Positions 7,699 through 14,646 of a stretch of 31,061 bases of DNA are shown here, one piece after another. The translations under genes were made by a program, and so were the position numbers. This DNA is from Nostocoides sp039812405 (lineage in GTDB: Bacteria; Actinomycetota; Actinomycetes; Actinomycetales; Dermatophilaceae). Each line of letters starts with the position of its first letter. Positions within the stretch are counted from its first letter, which is position 1. The DNA lies in contig JBDIAL010000019.1 of NCBI GenBank assembly GCA_039812405.1, positions 1 through 31,061 of the forward strand, written 5' to 3'. The notes beneath the pieces are model-generated. The model was given only the letters and a program-made list of their open reading frames with translations, was not told the DNA's origin and made no database searches.

Positions 7699-7712
7699 GT
7701 TCGGGCCCAAAC
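7699..7712. promoter_or_regulatory. Predicted MarR operator at the aldehyde dehydrogenase operon
   Basis: GTTCGGGCCCAAAC matches the site at 1889-1902 with two changes. It lies 34 bp upstream of the dehydrogenase ATG and directly abuts the predicted -10. Confidence 0.7.
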
Positions 7713-7739
7713 GTATTGCACTCGTGCCCTCGCGGTCAA
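7712..7739 (-). promoter_or_regulatory. Predicted promoter of the ring-cleavage operon
   Basis: On the minus strand TTGACC (7739-7734), a 16-nt spacer and AATACG (7717-7712). The -35 is strong and the -10 weak. The operator lies across the expected start site. Confidence 0.45.
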
Positions 7740-7810
7740 CATCTCGCCGACCAGAGCGTGGACGCTCCCGGTGACGGAATCCGCAATCCGGACGGATATG
7801 TCCCAAGTGC

Positions 7811-7839
7811 TTGCGCAGCCCTCCCGCGTGCCCTATCTT
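7811..7839 (+). promoter_or_regulatory. Predicted promoter of the permease gene
   Basis: TTGCGC (7811-7816), a 17-nt spacer and TATCTT (7834-7839). The expected transcript start near 7847 sits immediately before the operator at 7852-7865, consistent with repression by blocking initiation. Confidence 0.5.
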
Positions 7840-7851
7840 CCTCGCCAGGTC

Positions 7852-7865
7852 GTTCGGCCCCGAAT
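7852..7865. promoter_or_regulatory. Predicted MarR operator at the permease gene
   Basis: GTTCGGCCCCGAAT is the fourth copy of the shared palindrome, 32 bp upstream of the permease GTG and just downstream of its predicted promoter. Confidence 0.7.
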
Positions 7866-7897
7866 GACTGCGGCACTGAGGCCAAGGAGGCCCCCCT

Positions 7898-9400
7898 GTG
7901 ACCACGCCTTCCTCGGACGACATCGAACGGCGCGACTCCCATCAGCTGCGCACCGGGCAGCTCAACACGTTCGCCGTCGCGTTCCTCGTGGTGTCCGCCG
8001 CGGCACCGCTGACCGCGATGGCCGGTGGCGCGCCGGTCGCGATGCTCCTCGGCAACGGACCGGGTGTCCCCTTCGCCTACGTCATCGTCTCGGTGCTGCT
8101 CCTCATCTTCGCCGTGGGCTACACCGCCATGTCACGCCACCACATCAGCACCGGCGGCTTCTACGCCTATGTGGCGCGCGGCCTGCGGCAGTATGCCGGT
8201 GGCTCGGCCGCCTGGATCGCCCTCCTCGGCTACAACGCGATGCAGATCGGCCTCTACGGGCTGTTCGGCGCCGCCGCCTCGAGCTTCCTCAAGGACAACC
8301 TCGGCCTCGACGTCCCGTGGTGGGTCGTCGCCCTCATCGGCCTGGCCATCATCGCGGTGCTCGGCTACCGGCAGGTCGACCTGTCGGTCAAGGTGCTGTC
8401 TGTCCTCGTCGCGTGCGAGTTCCTCGTCGTCATCATCGTCGACATCGCCGTCGGCGTGAAGGGCGGCCACGGCGGCACGACCGGGCTGTCGCTCGACTCC
8501 TTCTCGTGGGGCAGCCTCACCTCCGGGTCGCTGGCCATCGCGCTGCTGTTCAACTCCGCCTCGTTCATCGGCTTCGAGGCGACGACGATCTACAGCGAGG
8601 AGGCCAAGGACCCCAAGCGGACGGTCCCGCGGGCGACCTACCTCGCGGTCAGCGTCATCGGCATCTTCTACACGATCACGACGTGGCTCATGGTCAACGC
8701 GCAGGGCTCCGACCAGCTGGTCAAGCACCTGGGCGGCCTGTCCGACCCGACGACGTTCCTCTTCGAGATCGGCCAGACCTACGTCGGGACCGCGGTGACG
8801 AAGGTCATGTCGCTGCTCTTCGCCACGAGCGTCTTCGCGGCGCTGCTCGCCTTCCACAACGCGGTCGCCCGCTACCTCTACGCCCTCGGCCGGGAGGGTC
8901 TCGTCCCCGAGGTCATGGGCCGCACCCACTCCACGCACCTCAGCCCGCACGTGGGGTCGGTGAGCCAGACCAGCCTCGCCGTCGTCGTGCTCCTCGTCTT
9001 CATCGTCACCGGGCAGGACCCCGTCCTCGCGCTGTTCACCTGGCTCACCCAGCTCGGCACCCTCGCGATCCTCTACCTCATGGCGCTCGCCTCGCTCGCC
9101 GTGCTCGTCTTCTTCGCCCGCAACCCCGGCCTCGACCGCAACCCGTGGCGCACCAAGATCGCCCCGACGATCGGCTTCGTCGCCCTCGCCGCCGTGGCCG
9201 TCTACGCGACGTCCCAGTTCGGCAACCTCATCTCCAGCCCGGGCAGCCCGCTGGCCTGGGCCCTGCCGGGGCTCATCCTCGTCGTCGCCGTCCTCGGCGC
9301 GGGCTCCGCGGCGGTCCTCAGGCGGGTCTCCCCCGACCTGTTCGCCATCATGGGCCGCCACCGCGGCGAGGACCTCGACCCCACCGCATACGAGGGGTAG
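7898..9400 (+). CDS. APC family amino acid/amine permease
   Basis: A 500-residue integral membrane protein of the amino acid-polyamine-organocation family with about 12 hydrophobic segments. Seen: the unwound TM1 region FLVVSAAAPLTAMAGGAPVAML with small-residue backbone contacts, STGGFYAYVARGL, and the conserved SFIGFEATTIYSEEAKDPKRTVPRAT (TM6 and following loop). The GTG at 7898 has a perfect AAGGAGG 7 nt upstream. Inference: it imports the amine substrate of the island; its operator ties it to the glnA-like, ADC-like and ring-cleavage units. Related APC members carry polyamines, amino acids or aromatic amines, so the substrate cannot be fixed. Convergent with serA, 42 bp apart. Confidence 0.9.
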   Translation: MTTPSSDDIERRDSHQLRTGQLNTFAVAFLVVSAAAPLTAMAGGAPVAMLLGNGPGVPFAYVIVSVLLLIFAVGYTAMSRHHISTGGFYAYVARGLRQYAGGSAAWIALLGYNAMQIGLYGLFGAAASSFLKDNLGLDVPWWVVALIGLAIIAVLGYRQVDLSVKVLSVLVACEFLVVIIVDIAVGVKGGHGGTTGLSLDSFSWGSLTSGSLAIALLFNSASFIGFEATTIYSEEAKDPKRTVPRATYLAVSVIGIFYTITTWLMVNAQGSDQLVKHLGGLSDPTTFLFEIGQTYVGTAVTKVMSLLFATSVFAALLAFHNAVARYLYALGREGLVPEVMGRTHSTHLSPHVGSVSQTSLAVVVLLVFIVTGQDPVLALFTWLTQLGTLAILYLMALASLAVLVFFARNPGLDRNPWRTKIAPTIGFVALAAVAVYATSQFGNLISSPGSPLAWALPGLILVVAVLGAGSAAVLRRVSPDLFAIMGRHRGEDLDPTAYEG

Positions 9401-9419
9401 CGCCTACCGAGGGCAGGCG

Positions 9420-9434
9420 GCGTCGGGGCGACGC
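9420..9434. terminator. Short bidirectional hairpin between convergent permease and serA
   Basis: GCGTCG / CGACGC form a 6-bp perfect stem with a GGG loop in the 42-bp convergent gap. There is no T tract, so it is a weak terminator candidate supported mainly by position. Confidence 0.35.
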
Positions 9435-9442
9435 GTCGTGGG

Positions 9443-10687
9443 CTACGCGTCGCGGACCTGGCGCGACCGCCAGGTCCGGACCCAGATCGTCTCCGGCAGC
9501 TGCTCGAGCCGGTCCAGGACGGCCGACTCGACCGGGTGGTTGGTGTCGCTCACGACGTAGCCGAGGTCACCGCGCGTCGCGAGGTACTGGCCGACGACGT
9601 TGGTCCCGGCATCGGCGAACAGCCGGTTGATCGAGGCGAGGACACCGGGGACGTTGCGGTGCAGGTATGCGACGCGCGCGGCCTCCTGCGGGTGCGGCAG
9701 CGCGACCTGGGGCAGGTTGACCGAGAGCGTCGTGTTCCCCCCGCCCACGAAGCCCTCGAGCTTGCCCGACACGAAGTGGCCGATCTCCTCCTGGGCCTCG
9801 AGGGTCGAGCCGCCGACGTGCGGGGTGAGGATGACGTTGGGCAGCCCGCGCAACGGCGACTCGAAAGGGTCGCCCTGCGCCTTCGGCTCGACGGGGAAGA
9901 CGTCGATCGCCGCCCCCGACAGGTGCCCGGACAGGATGCTCTCGCGGAGCGCCGCGTCGTCGACGACCATGCCCCGGGAGGCGTTGATGAGAGCGGCCCC
10001 GTCCTTCATCCTCGCGATCTGGTCCGCGCCGAACAACCCCGCGTTGCCGGGGCGTCCGTCGACGTGGAGGGTGACGATGTCGGACACCGCGAGGAGCTCG
10101 TCGAGGGAGGCCAGGCGACGGGCGTTGCCGTGGGCCGGCCGGTCCGCGGTGTCGAAGAAGACGACGCGCAGACCCATCGCCTCGGCCACCGTCGACAGCT
10201 GGGTCCCGATGTTGCCGTAGCCGACGATCCCGAGGGTCCGGCCCCGGATCTCGTGGCTCCCGGCGGCGGACTTGTCCCACACCCCGGCATGCATCTTCTC
10301 GGTCTTGTCGTAGAGGCGGCGCGCGAGGGCGACGATCTCGCCGATGACGAGCTCCACGACGCTGCGGGTGTTGGAGAACGGCGCGTTGAAGACGGCGACG
10401 CCGCGGGCGGCCGCCTCGGCGAGGTCGACCTGGTTGGTCCCGATGCAGAAGCACCCGATGGCGCGCAGGTCCGGTGCCGCGTCGAGGACCCGCGGGGTGA
10501 TCGTCGTGCTCGACCGGATGCCGAGCAGGGTGATGCCCGGCAGCTCCTCGACGAGCTCGTCCTCGGTGAGCCCGCGGGACCTCGCGTCGACCTCGAGGCC
10601 GACCGCCCGCAGCCCGTCGGCGGCGACGTGGTGGATGTTCTCCAGCAGCAGCACCTGGGCGGACTCCGGGGGTGCGAAGTGGGTCAT
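9443..10687 (-). CDS. serA: D-3-phosphoglycerate dehydrogenase (SerA, ACT-domain form)
   Basis: A 414-residue D-2-hydroxyacid dehydrogenase that commits 3-phosphoglycerate to serine synthesis with NAD. Seen: IRSSTTITPRVLDAAPDLRAIG, the Rossmann motif GIVGYGNIG (residues 153-161), R238 in INASRG, E267 in DVFPVEP, H290 in LTPHVGGST, and a C-terminal ACT domain (about 340-414, RVAYLHRNVPGVLASINRLFADAG) for serine feedback. Length matches the roughly 410-residue E. coli-type SerA rather than the 530-residue form common in actinobacteria. The ATG at 10687 has GAGGAA 9 nt upstream; the longer open frame upstream is Arg/Pro-rich and unlike coding sequence. It appears unrelated to the flanking catabolic clusters, and the 187 bp upstream contain no clear operator. 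Confidence 0.93.
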   Translation of the reverse strand: MTHFAPPESAQVLLLENIHHVAADGLRAVGLEVDARSRGLTEDELVEELPGITLLGIRSSTTITPRVLDAAPDLRAIGCFCIGTNQVDLAEAAARGVAVFNAPFSNTRSVVELVIGEIVALARRLYDKTEKMHAGVWDKSAAGSHEIRGRTLGIVGYGNIGTQLSTVAEAMGLRVVFFDTADRPAHGNARRLASLDELLAVSDIVTLHVDGRPGNAGLFGADQIARMKDGAALINASRGMVVDDAALRESILSGHLSGAAIDVFPVEPKAQGDPFESPLRGLPNVILTPHVGGSTLEAQEEIGHFVSGKLEGFVGGGNTTLSVNLPQVALPHPQEAARVAYLHRNVPGVLASINRLFADAGTNVVGQYLATRGDLGYVVSDTNHPVESAVLDRLEQLPETIWVRTWRSRQVRDA

Positions 10688-10874
10688 GGCGGTGGGTTCC
10701 TCGTCTCGTCCGGCTCGGTATGCGATGCCGCGCCGTTGCGAGCCCTCGCGCGGGTCCCGGCCGTCCGGGCTCCCGGGGACCTCGCTCGCCTCGAGCCTAC
10801 GCGAGCGCCCCCGGGGACGACCGGGCCTCCCCCTGTGGTGCGCAGGCTCTGGTGCGCGGGTCCTCCGGCCGCCG

Positions 10875-12023
10875 TCAGGCGTCCGGCGCCTCCTGGGCCG
10901 CCGGCTCCTCCCGGGTGGCCGGCGCCTCCTGGGCGGCCGGCTCCTCACGACCGGCGGAGCGGTCCGCGGGGCTCGGTCCGGACAGCAGGCCGCCGACCCA
11001 CTCCCGGTCCCCGCTCACGTCGATGAGCAGCGCCTTGACGAGGATGGTGAGGGGCACCGCGAGGATGGCCCCGAGGCCACCGAGGAGCGTCGTCCAGACG
11101 ATGAGCGAGAGGAACGACACGGTCCCGGAGAGCCCGACCGCGGCGCCGACGACCCGCGGCTGGACGAGGGTCTGGAGCACGAAGTTGATGACCGAGTATC
11201 CGACGATGACCGCAAGGGCGACCCCGGGGCCGTGGTCGAGGAGCGCGATGACGGTCGGCGGGACGAGACCGATGACGAACCCGACGTTCGGGATGTAGTT
11301 GGTGAGGAAGGCGAGCAGGCCCCACAGCCACGGGTTCCTGATGTCGAGGACGTAGAGCATGCCGACGTCGATGAGCGCCACGACGAGCCCGAAGACGGTC
11401 GACACGCCGAGGTAGGACCGGGTGCCCCGGGCGAAGATGCCCAGCGCCTGGGGTGCCCGGGAGGCATGGGGAGGGGTGAGGCGCAGCCGCGAGGCGAAGG
11501 TGCCGGCGTCCGTGGCCGCGAAGAACAGCAGGATGACGATGAAGAAGATGCTGCTCAGCATCCCCGCGATGCCGCCGATGAGGCTCGTCGCGACGTCGAC
11601 GAGCTTGCCGAGGTCGAGCGAGCCGAGCATGGCGTGCACCTGGTCCGACCCGACGCCGAGCTGCTCGAGCCTGGTGCCGACCTGCTGGAGGAAGTCCTCG
11701 AACTGCGGCTGGTATGCGGTGAGGGTCGCGGCGAACCGGGCCCCGGCGACGACGAGCGCGAGCCAGAAGCCGACGACGATGGCATACACCGCCGCGATCT
11801 GGCACAGGCTCGCCAGCCACGCCGGCCACCCCCACCGCAGGGTCGCCTCGCGGACCGGCTGGACCGCGATGACGAGCACGATGGCCAGGAGCACCGGCGC
11901 GAAGATCCCCGCGAACTGCCGGACGGCCAGGGCCGCCCCGAGCGCCGCCGCGAAGGTCACGATCATGAGCGTCTCGCGGGGGAGGACGCTGCCGGGCGGG
12001 GTTCGGTCGTCGGGGCCGGTCAC
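10875..12023 (-). CDS. AI-2E family (PerM/UPF0118) membrane protein
   Basis: A 382-residue polytopic membrane protein of the AI-2E transporter family, whose members include putative exporters of autoinducer-2 and Na+/H+ antiporter-like proteins; the substrate here is unknown. Seen: about eight hydrophobic segments, the central amphipathic coiled stretch (YQPQFEDFLQQVGTRLEQLG), and the family core LLAFLTNYIPNVGFVIGLVPPTVIALL and VQPRVVGAAVGLSGTVSFLSLIVWTTLLGGLGAILAVPLT. The C-terminus ends in a tandem 12-residue repeat rich in Ala/Pro/Glu (EEPAAQEAPATR, EEPAAQEAPDA) encoded by a 36-bp DNA duplication at 10885-10948. The start is uncertain: GTG 12023 is the most economical, with GAGG very close upstream; another GTG lies about 30 bp further up. 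Confidence 0.82.
   Translation of the reverse strand: MTGPDDRTPPGSVLPRETLMIVTFAAALGAALAVRQFAGIFAPVLLAIVLVIAVQPVREATLRWGWPAWLASLCQIAAVYAIVVGFWLALVVAGARFAATLTAYQPQFEDFLQQVGTRLEQLGVGSDQVHAMLGSLDLGKLVDVATSLIGGIAGMLSSIFFIVILLFFAATDAGTFASRLRLTPPHASRAPQALGIFARGTRSYLGVSTVFGLVVALIDVGMLYVLDIRNPWLWGLLAFLTNYIPNVGFVIGLVPPTVIALLDHGPGVALAVIVGYSVINFVLQTLVQPRVVGAAVGLSGTVSFLSLIVWTTLLGGLGAILAVPLTILVKALLIDVSGDREWVGGLLSGPSPADRSAGREEPAAQEAPATREEPAAQEAPDA
10885..10948. repeat. 36-bp tandem duplication inside the AI-2E gene tail
   Basis: Two copies begin GGCGCCTCCTGGG at 10885 and 10921, period 36 bp, nearly identical. Being a multiple of three, it extends the protein's disordered C-terminal tail without shifting frame. 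Confidence 0.75.
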
Positions 12024-12094
12024 AGCCTCACGGTAGGTGCGAGGCCGCTGCGGCACCTCATCCCCGGAGGGCGACACCGGACTGCGGGCAGCGC

Positions 12095-13180
12095 CTACCG
12101 AGACGGAGGCGGGCCGACGGACTCGCGCTCGATGAAGGTCGTCGCCAGCCGCTCGTGGACCGGCCGCCGGGTGGATCCCTCGATCCGGTGGAGCAGGCGC
12201 TCGAGCGCCCGCGCGCCGATCTCCTGGACCGGCTGGGCGATGACGGTGAGGGGCGGCGTGACCGTCTCGGTCCACTCCGCGTCGTCGAAGCCGAGGATCG
12301 ACACGTCGTGCGGGCACCGCAGCCCCAGCTCCCGGACGGCCTGCAGCACGCCGAGCGACAGGATGCTGTCGAGCGGGAGGATCGCGGTCGGCGGCTCGTC
12401 GAGGCCCATGAGCTGCCGCGTCGCCACGACCGCCTCCTCCCGGCGGTAGCCCCCACCGGAGGCGACGTAGTCGACCCGCGGGGTGAGGCCCGCCTCGAGC
12501 AGGGCGTCGCGGTAGCCCGCGGTCCGCTCGCCACCGGTCATGCCGGCGATGTTCTCGACCCCGACGAGGCCGGGCCGGTGCATCTCCGCCTCGACCGTGG
12601 CCGCCGTCCCGGTCACGACCCCGATACGGCGATGTCCCGCGCGGAGCAGGTACCGCGTCGCCCGGTATGCCGCGTCGCGGTTGTCGATCCCCACGCTGTC
12701 CGCCCGCAGCCCCCGGATCCGCCGGTCGATGAGCACGACCGGCGTCCCCTCGTCGATGACGGCCCGGAGGAAGTTGCGGTCGTCGGACTCCGACGGGCAG
12801 ACGATGAGCCCGTCGACCCTCCGCTCGATGAACACCCGGATGGCGGCGTGCTCCTTCTCCGGGTCCTCGTCGGTGTTCGCGAGGATGACGTGCTGGCCGA
12901 CGGCCCGCGCCGCGTCGGCGATGCCCCGGACCGCGCTGGAGAAGAAGGAGTTCTCGATGTCGGCGAGGACCACGCCGATCGTGTTGGTCCGCCCCGTGAT
13001 CATGCTGCGCGCGACGACGTTGGGGCGGTAGCCCAGCGTCTCCGCCGCACGGGACACCTTCTCCCGCGAGGCCGCGCTCACCGAGCCGTAGCCGCCGAGG
13101 GCTCGGGCCGCCGTCGCCATCGACACCCCGGCCTCCCGTGCCACGTCGGGAATCGTCGGGATCTCGCGCCTGGCGGTCAT
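12095..13180 (-). CDS. LacI family transcriptional repressor of the fructosamine operon
   Basis: A 361-residue LacI/GalR regulator. Seen: the N-terminal HTH TIPDVAREAGVSMATAARAL (residues 9-28) and hinge region ETLGYRPNVVARSM, then a periplasmic-binding-protein-like sensor: TIGVVLADIENSFFSSAVRGI, GLIVCPSES, PVVLIDRR, SILGFDDAEWTETVTPPLTVIAQPVQEIGARA. Recognition-helix positions read MATAARAL, a common actinobacterial variant of SxATVSRAL. The ATG at 13180 has GAGGAGAGGA 6 nt upstream. Divergent from the SIS/FrlD/ABC operon, whose promoter carries two AACGTT-centred operators (13545-13585), the classic target shape for this family. The inducer is probably a fructosamine or its phosphate. Two strong hairpins lie in its leader. 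Confidence 0.92.
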   Translation of the reverse strand: MTARREIPTIPDVAREAGVSMATAARALGGYGSVSAASREKVSRAAETLGYRPNVVARSMITGRTNTIGVVLADIENSFFSSAVRGIADAARAVGQHVILANTDEDPEKEHAAIRVFIERRVDGLIVCPSESDDRNFLRAVIDEGTPVVLIDRRIRGLRADSVGIDNRDAAYRATRYLLRAGHRRIGVVTGTAATVEAEMHRPGLVGVENIAGMTGGERTAGYRDALLEAGLTPRVDYVASGGGYRREEAVVATRQLMGLDEPPTAILPLDSILSLGVLQAVRELGLRCPHDVSILGFDDAEWTETVTPPLTVIAQPVQEIGARALERLLHRIEGSTRRPVHERLATTFIERESVGPPPSR

Positions 13181-13195
13181 GGTGGGTCCTCTCCT

Positions 13196-13210
13196 CGTGG
13201 CCTCGCCACG
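13196..13210 (-). other. Small hairpin at the lacI ribosome-binding region
   Basis: CGTGGC / GCCACG form a 6-bp perfect stem with a 3-nt loop, directly next to the larger hairpin at 13211-13255 and just upstream of the lacI SD. It could affect translation initiation or be incidental. Confidence 0.5.
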
Positions 13211-13255
13211 GCTGCCGTCACCACCGGTCGGCACCCGACCGGTGGTGACGGCAGC
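13211..13255 (-). other. 21-bp perfect hairpin in the lacI leader
   Basis: Positions 13211-13231 and 13235-13255 are exact reverse complements separated by only 3 nt (CAC). The stem lies 31-75 bp upstream of the lacI ATG. A transcript of the lacI leader would fold into it. No T tract follows, so attenuator, mRNA stabiliser, or terminator-like insulator against the divergent unit are all open. Confidence 0.75.
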
Positions 13256-13330
13256 GCAGGTGGCGTCGGGGGTGTGGGTCTGCGGAGAAACCTAGCCCGC
13301 CGCGCCGGCACGCGCGCAGGTGAGCGCCTG

Positions 13331-13432
13331 CGGAGACGGGACGGAGCAGGCGTGCGTCGGCGGAGACGGGACGGAGCAGGCGTGCGTCGGCGGAGACGGG
13401 ACGGAACAGGCCTGCATCGGCGGAGACGGCAT
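13331..13432. repeat. 30-bp tandem repeat, three copies plus a partial fourth
   Basis: Units begin CGGAGACGGGACGG at 13331, 13361 and 13391, with a 12-bp partial at 13421. Units 1 and 2 are identical and unit 3 has three changes. It lies between lacI and the fructosamine operon, in sequence I judge non-coding. There are no spacers, so it is not a CRISPR array. Confidence 0.85.
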
Positions 13433-13524
13433 GGACCCGATCGGCCCGCGGCACCACGAGGGCGGTCGCCGCCCCGCGCGAGGAAGGGTCGGTCACTATG
13501 CCCGAAGAAAGTCCGTCACAGCAC

Positions 13525-13553
13525 TTGACAGGACGCACCATCAGTTTGATAAC
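13525..13553 (+). promoter_or_regulatory. Promoter of the fructosamine operon
   Basis: A perfect TTGACA (13525-13530), a 17-nt spacer and GATAAC (13548-13553). The -10 is embedded in the first LacI operator. The leader to the first ATG (13651) would be about 90 nt. Confidence 0.65.
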
Positions 13554-13585
13554 GTTCTCTCTCATCGACTGAGAACGTTATCAAA
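13545..13585. promoter_or_regulatory. Twin LacI-type operators
   Basis: TTTGATAACGTTCTC (13545-13559) and its exact reverse complement (13571-13585) are separated by 11 bp. Each arm is itself a pseudo-palindrome around AACGTT (GATAACGTTCTC), so two dimers could bind with centres 23 bp apart, covering the -10 and start site. Assigned to the adjacent divergent LacI protein by inference. Confidence 0.8.
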
Positions 13586-13650
13586 AACTCATCATCGACA
13601 CGTAACCAGACACACCGCACACCATACCGAGACATCGAGAGATTGAGGAC

Positions 13651-14646
13651 ATGACCGACACCCTCCCCCTGAAGCCGATCGACGAGATCGTCGAGAAGGT
13701 GGCCGACGCCGTCGCGGAGCGCGACGCCGTCCGCAGCGCGATCAAGGACATCGTCGACCGCGGGCTGCGCAACGTCTACTTCGTCGGAGCGGGCGGGTCG
13801 CTCATCTGCAGCCACCCCGCCTTCTACCTCCTCCAGCGGCTCGCCGGCTTCCCCGTCTTCCAGCTCCAGAGCGACGAGCTCAACTGCTCGCAGCCGGCTC
13901 TCATGGGCGAGGGCTCGCTGGTCGTCCTCGCCTCCTACACGGGCACGACGAAGGAGACCGTCGCCGCCGCGAAGACGGCCAAGGGCACCGACGCCACCGT
14001 CATCGCCGCGGCGAAGGAGGGCAGCCCGCTCGCCGAGGCCGCCGACGTCTCCTTCCGCGGCAAGAGCGATATCTTCGAGCTCATCGTGGCCTACGCGCTC
14101 CTCGAGGCGACGGGTGCCGACGTCGACGGCGCAGCTGTCGACGAGGCGTTCACCGGCCTGGAGAAGGCGCTCGTCAGCGCCGTCGAGGAGTCCGACGCCA
14201 CGTTGGCCTCCATCGCCGCCGACTTCAAGGACGACCCGATCACCTACGTCCTCGGCTCCGGCCCGAGCCAGGCGTGGGCCTACGGGTTCGCCATGTGCTA
14301 CCTGCAGGAGATGCAGTGGAAGCACGCCGCCGGGTTCAACTCCGGGGAATTCTTCCAGGGCGCCTTCGAGATGGTCGACGACTCCACCGCCGTCATCCTC
14401 TGGGTCGGCGAGGACCCCTCGCGGCCGATGGCCGAGCGAGCCAAGTCGTTCCTCGGCACGTATGCCGCGCGCGCGCGGTCCGTCGACGCGGCCGACCTCA
14501 CCCTGCCGGGAATCCCCGCGGAGCTGCGCGGCGACTTCTCCCCCATCGTCATCGGCTCCCTCGCCTCCCGGCTCGCGCACCACTACGAGTCGCAGCGCGG
14601 CCACAGCCTCGACCAGCGGCACTACATGTTCAAGGTCGAGTACTGA
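13651..14646 (+). CDS. SIS-domain sugar isomerase/deglycase-like protein 1
   Basis: A 331-residue protein with two SIS (sugar isomerase) domains, of the FrlB/FraB/GfrE-GfrF group that deglycates fructosamine 6-phosphates. Seen: the phosphate-binding loop VGAGGSLICSHPAF (45-58), SYTGTTKETVAA (95-106), and LQEMQWKHAAGFNSGEFFQGAFE. Odd: aligned with the paralogue that follows, E220 is kept but the partner position 16 residues on is Q236 instead of His; in Salmonella FraB the pair Glu214/His230 is catalytic. It may therefore be a non-deglycase or regulatory half of a hetero-oligomer. First gene of the LacI-controlled operon, with TGAGGA just before the ATG. Its stop overlaps the next ATG (TGATG). 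Confidence 0.85.
   Translation: MTDTLPLKPIDEIVEKVADAVAERDAVRSAIKDIVDRGLRNVYFVGAGGSLICSHPAFYLLQRLAGFPVFQLQSDELNCSQPALMGEGSLVVLASYTGTTKETVAAAKTAKGTDATVIAAAKEGSPLAEAADVSFRGKSDIFELIVAYALLEATGADVDGAAVDEAFTGLEKALVSAVEESDATLASIAADFKDDPITYVLGSGPSQAWAYGFAMCYLQEMQWKHAAGFNSGEFFQGAFEMVDDSTAVILWVGEDPSRPMAERAKSFLGTYAARARSVDAADLTLPGIPAELRGDFSPIVIGSLASRLAHHYESQRGHSLDQRHYMFKVEY

Noticed and set aside
6181..7923. N-terminal extension of the HpaD-like frame across the aldehyde dehydrogenase gene
   Set aside because: The extension is an out-of-frame reading of the dehydrogenase gene; the dioxygenase fold starts at the ATG at 6180 with H12 in place.
10688..10874. A gene in the gap between serA and the AI-2E gene
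   Set aside because: The open frames are Arg/Pro-rich translations of GC-rich DNA without SD or conserved motifs; I see only non-coding sequence.
9399..12102. A shared 13-mer (AGCGCCTACCGAG) at the permease stop (9399) and at the lacI stop (12090)
   Set aside because: It is short, occurs twice only, and has no inverted symmetry; chance in GC-rich gene ends is sufficient.
13331..13432. Possible CRISPR array
   Set aside because: The 30-bp units are directly adjacent with no spacers, and no cas gene is present.
13218..13565. Minus-strand open frame encoding decapeptide repeats (VSADARLLRP-like)
   Set aside because: It begins inside the LacI operators and promoter, has no SD, and its repeats simply translate the 30-bp DNA repeat; GC-rich DNA leaves such frames open by chance.
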